A stretch of 36,867 nt of DNA from assembly GCA_964511555.1 (NCBI GenBank), contig CAZEFR010000021.1:1-36867 (forward strand), given 5' to 3'. Positions 8,179-14,785 of this stretch are shown here, in pieces. Positions within the stretch are counted from its first letter, which is position 1, and each line of letters starts with the position of its first letter. Below the pieces are notes generated by a model. It did not search any database. It worked only from the letters and a program-made list of their open reading frames with translations, and had not been told where the DNA came from. The translations under genes and the position numbers were made by a program. The stretch is from CAIZGX01 sp964511555 (lineage in GTDB: Bacteria > Bacteroidota > Bacteroidia > Flavobacteriales_D > Sanyastnellaceae).

Positions 8179-9669
8179 GTGCGTAAACTTTTCTCGGTCA
8201 TCTTTCTTTTTGCTGCTGTGCAGATATCTGCACAGTCAGACACGTGCTTCGATCCGAATTCAAAAGCGTATTATCGCTGCGAACGAAATATTGAACGCAT
8301 TTGTGCTGACTATTTAGTCGACGACCTTATTGAACTCGAAGAAACTCTTCTATCTGTTCATCCTGATCCATACGCCTATTGCGGCAAACAGGCCTTTAGT
8401 GAAGCGTTCAAAAAAGCACTTGACTTCTACTCTGAAGATCGCACAATGATTGAGCATGCACAGAATCTAAATCGATTTATTCGCGTTGTTCAAGATTCAC
8501 ATTTGCAGACACACGTGTTTCGTTTGATGTTCGAATCTTGCGGATACAACTCTGGCTTTTTGCCTCTGTTCATTCAACCTATTGACGGAAAATTTTACGT
8601 TGAAGAAACATACTTCGGCGGACCTCCATTTGGCAGCGAAATTATTTCAATTGGAAAATTACCGATGAAGGAATTGCACGCGCTAGCAAAAGAATGGAGT
8701 ATCGATGAAGGACAGGCCATGAATGCCAGTGACGAAGCGGCAGCCTATTATTACACGCCCGCTCAATTCTTCGCAAATCCTTTGCAAAGCGATTGGGATG
8801 TTGAAACGATTGTCTTCCGAATAGATAATAAAATAGACAGTATGGAAGTTCAACTGCTAGACGCAAAGCATCTTCAAAAAATCAGACGAGCACATTTCAA
8901 CCAGAATAAAAAAAATATTGAAGCTACTTTTTATTTGGATGAAGGAAAAGCTGTTTTAGAAGTTCACTCTTTTTCCTCCCGACCTTTTCAGAACGACGTT
9001 AAAAAAATCAGGAAGTTCTTTCAAGCCACTCGTGAGTTGGGGATTCGTGACATTGCCATTGACGTACGCGACAATCCGGGAGGTTCAAGTGCCCTGGTTG
9101 AATATCTCTGCTCGTTCTTAATGCCTGAAGGATTGAATACGCCCAACAATATTATCTGGAAAGCAAGTGACTATTCGTATCAAATCGTTTCGAATTTCAG
9201 ACAAAAGCATTTCCCTAAATTCACAGAGAAGCGCTTCAAGCGAAATGAAGATATGCATCAGTACTATTTGTTAAGCCAAACACCACTCGAAGATTCAGAT
9301 ACCGCCTTTTTCAGTATCCCTCAGCGTCAACTTAGAGAGCATGTATACAATGGAAAACTCGCGATTTTTATGAATGGGAATACGGTATCAGCGGCTTGCG
9401 ATTTCGCACAATTGCTGCAGAGTAATCATAGAGCCGTTCTTCTCGGCACGCCCTGCAACGCCACTGCTAACGGCACCTGGGGCAACGCTACCACTATTCA
9501 ACTTTCAGAATCTGGAATTTCTTACTCGGTACCAACCATTCGCTACAACTATAAAAACACGTTTAGTTATTCGCGAACGCCCATTCTTCCGAATATTACT
9601 TTGGAACAAAGTTTAGAAGATTTGAAATCTGGAAAAGACACCGTACTAGAATACTTCATTAAAAATTAG
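8179..9669 (+). CDS. Exported S41-family (C-terminal processing) peptidase homologue
   Basis: The 496-residue product starts with a signal peptide (1-18, ISA before QS). The central part has a PDZ-like turn (GSEIISIGKLPMKEL), followed by the S41 core: IAIDVRDNPGGSS, then NGNTVSAACDFAQ with the putative nucleophile Ser404, and a VLLGTPC segment. Classical CtpA-type enzymes have a catalytic lysine about 25 residues after the serine in a GxxTxGK context. Here that segment reads LLGTPCNATANGTWGN with no lysine, so activity is uncertain or relies on other residues. The start is GTG at 8179, directly after the paaZ stop; no ATG is near, and the GTG gives a complete signal peptide. The gene end touches hairpin array 1. 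Confidence 0.8.
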   Translation: MRKLFSVIFLFAAVQISAQSDTCFDPNSKAYYRCERNIERICADYLVDDLIELEETLLSVHPDPYAYCGKQAFSEAFKKALDFYSEDRTMIEHAQNLNRFIRVVQDSHLQTHVFRLMFESCGYNSGFLPLFIQPIDGKFYVEETYFGGPPFGSEIISIGKLPMKELHALAKEWSIDEGQAMNASDEAAAYYYTPAQFFANPLQSDWDVETIVFRIDNKIDSMEVQLLDAKHLQKIRRAHFNQNKKNIEATFYLDEGKAVLEVHSFSSRPFQNDVKKIRKFFQATRELGIRDIAIDVRDNPGGSSALVEYLCSFLMPEGLNTPNNIIWKASDYSYQIVSNFRQKHFPKFTEKRFKRNEDMHQYYLLSQTPLEDSDTAFFSIPQRQLREHVYNGKLAIFMNGNTVSAACDFAQLLQSNHRAVLLGTPCNATANGTWGNATTIQLSESGISYSVPTIRYNYKNTFSYSRTPILPNITLEQSLEDLKSGKDTVLEYFIKN

Positions 9670-9670
9670 T

Positions 9671-9746
9671 TAATCACGAAGTGTCATCCGCGAAGCGGTC
9701 ATCACTGAAAGTGTCATCACAACGTGTTGTGTCATCCGCGAAGCGG
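9671..9746. repeat. Hairpin array 1: five palindromic mini-units with TCAT spacers
   Basis: Between the convergent ends of the peptidase gene (stop 9667-9669) and the 183-residue gene (stop at 9747-9749) lie five palindromes separated by TCAT. Units are CAC-GAA-GTG (9675-9683), CCGC-GAA-GCGG (9688-9698), CACT-GAA-AGTG (9703-9713), CACAA-CGTG-TTGTG (9718-9731) and CCGC-GAA-GCGG (9736-9746). Stems differ from unit to unit but each is self-complementary. The last unit abuts the stop codon of the neighbouring gene. No T-run follows, so these are not standard terminators, though they could still stop transcription. Confidence 0.9.
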
Positions 9747-10298
9747 TTACACCGTTCCTAACTGAACCTTATACTTGTCGCAGAAAGCAGACCAATCCCA
9801 AATGAAATTGCGCATAATCTCATCTAAACTCTTTAAAAAAATTGGGTTGGGAGTATTCATACTTCTGAAATACTCATCTTGGTATTGATTCAACTCATAC
9901 TTGAAGAAAAATGCTTTTGACATGCTGTACAATACATTTTTCGATGGGAAATTAACGTGCGACATGAATTTTTTATAGTCGTTCACTTTTGCTTGCAGAG
10001 CGCTTGGAGTTAAATCAAAAACTGGCGCTAACTGATCTATGCAGTGTTGAACAATTAAATCACCTTCACCATCGCGGAAGTGTTCATTCAAATAATTGAA
10101 GTTCCCCACAATTGCAATCATTAGGAACTTACCGTACTCTTCATCACTTATTTTCGGTGTACTTACAAACTCTGGCGTATCGCGAATAAATCCAGCTACC
10201 TCTGGGAATCCACCTTCAACAGAATCTAGCAACGTATTCACGAACATGGTTGCTGCGCGCTCTGCAGAAATTTTCTTTTTTCCAAAAAATGTAATCAT
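9747..10298 (-). CDS. Hypothetical cytoplasmic protein (183 aa)
   Basis: I do not recognise this protein. It has no signal peptide or membrane segment and looks mostly alpha-helical and soluble, with many aromatic residues (KAFFFKYELNQYQDEYF, FIWDWSAF). The N-terminus MITFFGKKK is basic and the middle is acidic. ATG at 10298 is supported by a perfect -7 box (TATTTTTG, 10333-10340) 34 nt upstream. It is a single-gene unit, with array 1 at its 3' end and array 2 beyond its promoter. Its setting between two hairpin arrays invites the thought of a link with them, but nothing in the sequence (no HUH, DDE or other nuclease motif) supports one. Confidence 0.7.
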   Translation of the reverse strand: MITFFGKKKISAERAATMFVNTLLDSVEGGFPEVAGFIRDTPEFVSTPKISDEEYGKFLMIAIVGNFNYLNEHFRDGEGDLIVQHCIDQLAPVFDLTPSALQAKVNDYKKFMSHVNFPSKNVLYSMSKAFFFKYELNQYQDEYFRSMNTPNPIFLKSLDEIMRNFIWDWSAFCDKYKVQLGTV

Positions 10299-10332
10299 AT
10301 GCCTTAACGATTTTTTAACCTTTCGATTTCAT

Positions 10333-10340
10333 CAAAAATA
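10333..10340 (-). promoter_or_regulatory. -7 promoter box of the 183-aa gene
   Basis: TATTTTTG on the minus strand is an exact match to the Bacteroidota consensus TAnnTTTG, 34 nt before the ATG at 10298. The region between it and array 2 (10341-10401) holds no gene. Confidence 0.55.
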
Positions 10341-10401
10341 AACGGCATACGCAGCCTTGCGACGAAAGTGAAATTCACACATATCAACAGAGTTATTCAC
10401 C

Positions 10402-10544
10402 ATAACCGCGCAGCGGATGACAGCGAAGCCGATGACCGCGGAGCGGATGACACCGAAGGTGATGACAATCTTCGATTGATGACGGCGAAGCCGATGACCG
10501 CGCAGCGGATGACACCGAAGGTGATGACAATCTGCGATTGATAA
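10402..10544. repeat. Hairpin array 2: nine palindromic units with ATGA spacers, with a 62-bp tandem duplication
   Basis: Nine units sit between the divergent 183-aa gene and pyrD. In order the stems and loops are CCGC-GCA, CAGC/GCCG-GAA (one mismatch), CCGC-GGA, CACC-GAA, CAATC-TTC, CGGC-GAA, CCGC-GCA, CACC-GAA and CAATC-TGC, each followed by its complementary arm and then ATGA. The unit period is 15 bp, or 17 bp for the CAATC units. Units 2-5 (10421-10482) and 6-9 (10483-10544) form a 62-bp tandem repeat differing at four positions, three of them in a loop or spacer. The spacer reads ATGA, the reverse of arrays 1 and 3, so this array is inverted. Its last arm (GATTG) runs into the promoter region of pyrD. 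Confidence 0.92.
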
Positions 10545-10555
10545 ATGAGATGATG

Positions 10556-10563
10556 TATTTTTG
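10556..10563 (+). promoter_or_regulatory. -7 promoter box of pyrD
   Basis: TATTTTTG matches TAnnTTTG exactly and ends 4 nt before the ATG at 10568, so the mRNA is probably leaderless. The nearest upstream TTG (10538-10540), a possible -33 element at a short 15-nt spacing, is the last three bases of hairpin array 2. Confidence 0.6.
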
Positions 10564-10567
10564 CAGC

Positions 10568-11587
10568 ATGTATAAGCTTCTGATTAAACCTTTCTTTTTT
10601 CTTTTTTCTCCAGAAAAGGCGCATTACTTAGCCATGGATTTCTTGAAATTTTCCACAAGAATTCCTGGAGGGAAAATGATTTTAAAATCAATTTTTAAAG
10701 CGAAAGAAAATAAGACTATCGTTGCAGGAATTGAATTTCCGAACAAGGTTGGGTTGGCTGCTGGGTTTGATAAAGATGCTCGTTGGATCGATGAGTTGGC
10801 GTTGTTAGGATTCGGGCATGTGGAAATAGGAACACTTACTCCGAAGGCACAACCAGGAAATGACAAGCCGAGGTTGTTTAGACTTCCATTGGACAGCGGA
10901 TTAATTAACCGTATGGGATTTAACAACGGTGGCGTTGAAGACGCTGCTGTTCGCTTGAGAAAACGCAAATCAAATATTATTGTCGGAGGAAATATTGGGA
11001 AGAATAAAATCACTCCGAACGAAGATGCATTAAGTGATTATTTAATTTGCTTGAATGCCCTTCACGAATGTGTAGATTATTTCGTTGTGAATGTGAGCTC
11101 TCCGAATACACCGGGGTTACGCGAGTTGCAGGAGAAGGAGCCATTAATGAAGATTCTTTCTGCTCTTGCTGAAACAAATAACACGTTCCCAAAACCGCGT
11201 CCAATCTTTTTGAAAATTGCTCCAGATTTAACAGACGATCAATTGAATGACATTGTTGAAATTGTTCTTCAAACTAAAATTGCAGGAGTTATTGCAACGA
11301 ACACAACCATTTCAAGAGAGTATTTGCAAACGAGTACACAAACCATTCAAAGCATTGGAATGGGCGGATTAAGCGGCGCTCCTGTGCGTTCGCGTTCAAC
11401 CGAAGTGATTCGTTATTTGCATTCAAAATCGAACGGCGCATTTCCAATCATTGGCGTTGGAGGAATTCACACTTCACAAAATGCGCAAGAAAAAATAGAT
11501 GCAGGTGCTGCTCTGGTTCAGGTATACACGGGCTTCATCTACGAAGGCCCTGCAATCGCTCGTAACATCGCAAACAACATTCGTTAA
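10568..11587 (+). CDS. pyrD: Dihydroorotate dehydrogenase (quinone), class 2
   Basis: Membrane-associated FMN enzyme oxidising dihydroorotate to orotate with quinone as acceptor, the fourth step of UMP synthesis. The 339-residue length and the N-terminal helix MYKLLIKPFFFLFSPEKAHYLAM are typical of class 2 enzymes. Further motifs are GLAAGFDKD, RMGFNNGG, VNVSSPNTPGL (with the class 2 catalytic serine), IATNTT, GGLSGAP and GVGGI. The frame is open 30 nt further upstream from a TTG at 10538, but that stretch contains the -7 box and part of array 2, so I take the ATG at 10568. pyrD is a single gene bracketed by inverted hairpin arrays. pyrB and pyrR lie about 10 kb downstream. Confidence 0.95.
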   Translation: MYKLLIKPFFFLFSPEKAHYLAMDFLKFSTRIPGGKMILKSIFKAKENKTIVAGIEFPNKVGLAAGFDKDARWIDELALLGFGHVEIGTLTPKAQPGNDKPRLFRLPLDSGLINRMGFNNGGVEDAAVRLRKRKSNIIVGGNIGKNKITPNEDALSDYLICLNALHECVDYFVVNVSSPNTPGLRELQEKEPLMKILSALAETNNTFPKPRPIFLKIAPDLTDDQLNDIVEIVLQTKIAGVIATNTTISREYLQTSTQTIQSIGMGGLSGAPVRSRSTEVIRYLHSKSNGAFPIIGVGGIHTSQNAQEKIDAGAALVQVYTGFIYEGPAIARNIANNIR

Positions 11588-11798
11588 TCCGCTACGCGGT
11601 CATCGGCTTCGCCGTCATCCACGAAGTGGTCATCAATCGCAGATTGTCANNNNNNNNNNNNNNNNNNNNNNNNNNNNNNNNNNNNNNNNNNNNNNNNNNN
11701 NNNNNNNNNNNNNNNNNNNNNNNNNNNNNNNNNNNNNNNNNNNNNNNNNCACGAAGTGTCGTGTCATCGCAACGCGTGGCGTCATCGCGAAGCGTTAT
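11588..11798. repeat. Hairpin array 3: seven or more units with TCAT spacers, interrupted by an assembly gap
   Basis: Begins one base after the pyrD stop. Before the gap: CCGC-TAC-GCGG (11589-11599), CGGC-TTC-GCCG (11604-11614), CCAC-GAA-GTGG (11619-11629) and CAATC-GCA-GATTG (11634-11646), separated by TCAT. After the gap: CACGA-AGTG-TCGTG (11750-11763), an imperfect palindrome CGCAACGCGTGGCG (11768-11781), and CGC-GAA-GCG (11786-11794), again with TCAT spacers. The last spacer supplies the stop codon, and the last unit the final codons, of the acyltransferase gene. The number of units inside the gap is unknown. Confidence 0.88.
11650..11749. other. Scaffold gap of 100 N
   Basis: Exactly 100 undetermined bases, a conventional length for a gap of unknown size. 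It lies inside hairpin array 3, with units on both sides, so the break was probably caused by repeats or by strong secondary structure. The true length cannot be inferred. Confidence 0.99.
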
Positions 11799-12858
11799 CC
11801 CTCCACCGAAGTATCGGCCTTTCCACCAAATAATAAAGCGCCGAAGAAACCGCAATCACGAATACCCAATATCCGATATACTTCGCTATACCATCTGCAT
11901 TTCCCTGAACCGGAAAATTCAATCCGATCACTTGAGCAACCAACGCAAGATTAATTAAATACATCGAATACGAAATCTTACTGATGTGCGTCACTGCAGC
12001 TACTATGCGTTTCCATGAAGAAGTAATCCCTTCAAACCAAGGAAGGATGAGCACAATGGCGAGAGGTGTTATACTGAAATAAAATACTTGACGATAAAAC
12101 GTGGTGTTTGAAGCACTGTAATTCAACAAGAATAAAACAATGGCTAATCCTAAAACAAGCGCTGCATTTTTCCACTTGTCCCAAAGACTTTTATGGAAAG
12201 AATAAATCCAAGCGAGCAACAATCCGAAGGCTATCGCATCGAGTCGAAACACAACAATCTTTCGAACCTGCACATCGAACCAAAAATCATCGAGTTTTGG
12301 ATCAAAGGAATAAGCGCGATAAATCAACGGAACAGTAATCATTGTAAGCGTCGCGATGAGATACGCCCATTTCAATCGACACACTTTAAGCAGTCCCCAA
12401 AGCATAATTGGAGTAAAAATGTAGAACCACTCTTCCACTGCCAAGCTCCACGACTCCCAGAAAAATCCAATGAGTGGCTTCGTGAAATTTTGAAGAAAGA
12501 CCATAAACTTCCAACCGAAAACAGTTAAGTCCCCAGAAATAATTCCACACGAAATGAAAATGAAATTCAATAACAAAATCAAATAATAATTCGGCAAGGT
12601 GCGTAACCATCTTCTCTTCCAGAAGTGCGCAACACCTTGCCAATTCAGCCCTTCAGAAGAGGACTTCAATAAAATACCACCAATTAAAAATCCGCTTAGA
12701 ACAAAAAACAAATCAACGCCGTCTAGCATTTTCACGTAAGGAAAATCCTCTAAGACGGTTCCATTCAATAAAAATTTTCCGTGAGACAACACAACCAACA
12801 CGATGGCCAATGCTCGAAACAAGTCGAGTCCAAAGTTTCGTGTTGCGTTATTATTCAT
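11782..12858 (-). CDS. Membrane acyltransferase, acyltransferase-3 (OafA/YrhL-like) family
   Basis: Integral membrane O-acyltransferase of 358 residues with about ten hydrophobic segments. The N-terminal signature is present: LDLFRALAIVLVVLSHG, with Arg15 and the putative catalytic His26, then DGVDLFFVLSGFLIGG and FWKRRWLRTLPNYY. Such enzymes acetylate or otherwise acylate surface sugars. It overlaps rarA by 8 nt and is the last gene of the ribA operon. The final residues (DNASR) and the TGA stop are encoded inside hairpin array 3: the stop is part of a TCAT spacer read in reverse. The original C-terminus may therefore have been replaced by repeat sequence (inference). Confidence 0.9.
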   Translation of the reverse strand: MNNNATRNFGLDLFRALAIVLVVLSHGKFLLNGTVLEDFPYVKMLDGVDLFFVLSGFLIGGILLKSSSEGLNWQGVAHFWKRRWLRTLPNYYLILLLNFIFISCGIISGDLTVFGWKFMVFLQNFTKPLIGFFWESWSLAVEEWFYIFTPIMLWGLLKVCRLKWAYLIATLTMITVPLIYRAYSFDPKLDDFWFDVQVRKIVVFRLDAIAFGLLLAWIYSFHKSLWDKWKNAALVLGLAIVLFLLNYSASNTTFYRQVFYFSITPLAIVLILPWFEGITSSWKRIVAAVTHISKISYSMYLINLALVAQVIGLNFPVQGNADGIAKYIGYWVFVIAVSSALYYLVERPILRWRDNASR

Positions 12859-14116
12859 TCGTTCCCCAACGTTCTTGAAGCCATTTTAATATAGCCGCTT
12901 CCTTCGGATTGTTGCCTGGTGTGTAGAATTCCGACGATGCAATTTCTTGTGGAAGAAATTCTTGACGAACAAAATTTCCTTCGTGCGCATGTGCGTATTC
13001 GTAGTTCTTTCCGTACCCCAACTCCTTCATTAATTTCGTTGGTGCGTTGCGAAGATGCATGGGAACTGGAAGGTCACCTGTCTGTTCCACCAACGCCAAA
13101 GCCGCGTCAATAGCAGTATATACAGAATTGCTCTTCGCGCTGGTTGCCAAATAGACGGTGCACATACTCAGCGGAATGCGCGCTTCAGGCCAGCCTATAT
13201 TTTGAACAGCGCGAAAGGTTGCTTCCGCAATCAATAGCGCATTCGGATTCGCCAAGCCAATGTCTTCTGAAGCCAAAATGACCAATCTTCGCGCTATGAA
13301 TAGCGGGTCTTCCCCGCCTTTAATCATGCGCGCCAAATAGTATGTCGCGGCTTGCGCATGGCTTCCGCGCACGCTTTTAATAAACGCTGAGATAACATCG
13401 TAATGCATTTCACCGGTCTTGTCGTAACGTGCAGCGTTCGTCTGAATGACGTTCTCTACCGAAGCGTTTTTAATGACGCAAGGCGTCTCTGAAATGGACT
13501 CCACAACCAACTCAAGCACATTCAGCAATCGGCGAGCATCGCCGCCGCTATATTTCAACAACGATTGCGTTTCTTCTAATTGAATATTCCTTGCGCGAAG
13601 CGCTTCATCGCGAACAATGACGTCTTCCAATAACTGATTGAGTTCATCTTTGGTGAGCGCATTCAGGGTGTACACCTGCGAGCGCGACAACAAGGCGCCG
13701 TTTACTTCGAAGGATGGGTTTTCTGTTGTCGCGCCAATAAGCGTTACAACTCCCTTCTCCACCGCACCGAGTAACGAATCTTGTTGACTCTTTGAAAAAC
13801 GATGAATCTCGTCGATGAATAAAATTGCACTCTTCTGAAACAGTCCGCCCTTCCCTGCTTGATCTAACACTTCACGAATTTCTTTCACTCCGCTATTGAT
13901 TGCAGAGAGCGAAAAGAACGGACGTTGTTGTGTTTGCGCAATGATGTTTGCCAACGTTGTTTTTCCAACACCCGGAGGACCCCAGAAGATCATGCTAGGT
14001 ATATGTCCGCTTTCAATAATGCTGCGCAACACAGCGCCCTTGCCAATCAAATGCGATTGCCCAACGTACTCATCGAATGTCTTCGGACGCATTCTTTCCG
14101 CAAGTGGCGTGCTCAT
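12851..14116 (-). CDS. rarA: Replication-associated recombination protein A (RarA/MgsA), AAA+ ATPase
   Basis: Clamp-loader-like AAA+ ATPase acting at stalled replication forks, cytoplasmic. Seen in 421 residues: LAERMRPKTFDEYVGQ near the start, Walker A GPPGVGKTT (46-54), Walker B ILFIDEIHR (about 98-106), sensor-1 GATTENPSF, an SGGDARR sensor-2 region, and the family-specific C-terminal domain with KSVRGSHAQAATYYLARMI and LVILASEDIGLANP. Length and motif order fit the family fully. Its start overlaps the stop of trmD by 4 nt and its end overlaps the acyltransferase start by 8 nt, so it sits in the middle of a tightly packed operon. Confidence 0.95.
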   Translation of the reverse strand: MSTPLAERMRPKTFDEYVGQSHLIGKGAVLRSIIESGHIPSMIFWGPPGVGKTTLANIIAQTQQRPFFSLSAINSGVKEIREVLDQAGKGGLFQKSAILFIDEIHRFSKSQQDSLLGAVEKGVVTLIGATTENPSFEVNGALLSRSQVYTLNALTKDELNQLLEDVIVRDEALRARNIQLEETQSLLKYSGGDARRLLNVLELVVESISETPCVIKNASVENVIQTNAARYDKTGEMHYDVISAFIKSVRGSHAQAATYYLARMIKGGEDPLFIARRLVILASEDIGLANPNALLIAEATFRAVQNIGWPEARIPLSMCTVYLATSAKSNSVYTAIDAALALVEQTGDLPVPMHLRNAPTKLMKELGYGKNYEYAHAHEGNFVRQEFLPQEIASSEFYTPGNNPKEAAILKWLQERWGTNE

Positions 14117-14784
14117 AACAAGTCGGGTCTTCTTGTTTTCGTTTTCTCAAACGCTTGCTGCATGCGCCAGTCCTCAATGGCTTTGAAATTTCCAGAAGTC
14201 AAAACATCTGGAACTTTCCATCCGTTGTATTCAGCTGGACGCGTATATACAGGAGGCGCTAATAAATTATCTTGAAATGAATCGGTCAATGCACTTGTCT
14301 CATCGTTCATCACACCGGGGATTAATCGCACAATCGCATCTACCAAAACAGCAGCCGCCAATTCCCCTCCACTTAAAACATAATCTCCAATTGAAATTTC
14401 GCGTGTCACATAATGATCGCGCAAACGTTGATCTATGCCCTTGTAATGTCCGCATATCATAAGCAAATTCTTTCCCAATGAAAAGGTATTGCACATGCTT
14501 TGATTCAGTCTATCTCCATCAGGAGTCAAATAAATAATCTCGTCGTATTCGCGCTCGGCCTTCAACTTATCAATGCAGTCTGCAATGGGTTGAATAAGCA
14601 TCACCATTCCTGCTCCGCCACCAAACTGATAATCGTCAACGCTCTTGTGTTTATCTGTTGAATAATCGCGAATGTTGTGAATGTGAATTTCACACAGACC
14701 GTTCTTCTGCGCGCGATTCAAAATTGAATCTGCAAAAGGCCCGTCGAGCAAGCGAGGAAGAATGGTGAGTATGTCTATTCGCAT
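14113..14784 (-). CDS. trmD: tRNA (guanine-N1-)-methyltransferase
   Basis: SPOUT methyltransferase that makes m1G37 in tRNAs reading CNN codons, preventing frameshifts. Seen in 223 residues: MRIDILTILP at the start, FGGGAGMVM (54-62), LTPDGDRLNQ, the trefoil-knot SAM site CGHYKGIDQR (111-120) and GDYVLSGGE (133-141), and the C-terminal YTRPAEYNGWKVPDVLTSG segment. All are hallmarks of TrmD. In many genomes trmD sits with rpsP, rimM and rplS; here it is instead between a porE-like gene (1 nt gap) and rarA (4 nt overlap). Confidence 0.97.
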   Translation of the reverse strand: MRIDILTILPRLLDGPFADSILNRAQKNGLCEIHIHNIRDYSTDKHKSVDDYQFGGGAGMVMLIQPIADCIDKLKAEREYDEIIYLTPDGDRLNQSMCNTFSLGKNLLMICGHYKGIDQRLRDHYVTREISIGDYVLSGGELAAAVLVDAIVRLIPGVMNDETSALTDSFQDNLLAPPVYTRPAEYNGWKVPDVLTSGNFKAIEDWRMQQAFEKTKTRRPDLL

Positions 14785-14785
14785 G

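Noticed and set aside
9671..9746. Simple Rho-independent terminators
   Set aside because: The hairpins have stems of only 3-5 bp, occur in series and are not followed by T-runs.
10397..10624. Open frame on the minus strand across array 2
   Set aside because: The 15-bp unit length keeps the frame open, but the product is just translated repeat (VIRCAVIGFAV-like) and it overlaps the pyrD promoter and start.
9671..11798. CRISPR array
   Set aside because: Only the TCAT spacer is constant; the elements between are palindromes of 9-14 nt, far too short for spacers, and there are no long repeats or cas genes.
11499..11958. Open frames running through the scaffold gap
   Set aside because: They depend on undetermined bases and overlap pyrD, array 3 and the acyltransferase on the wrong strand.
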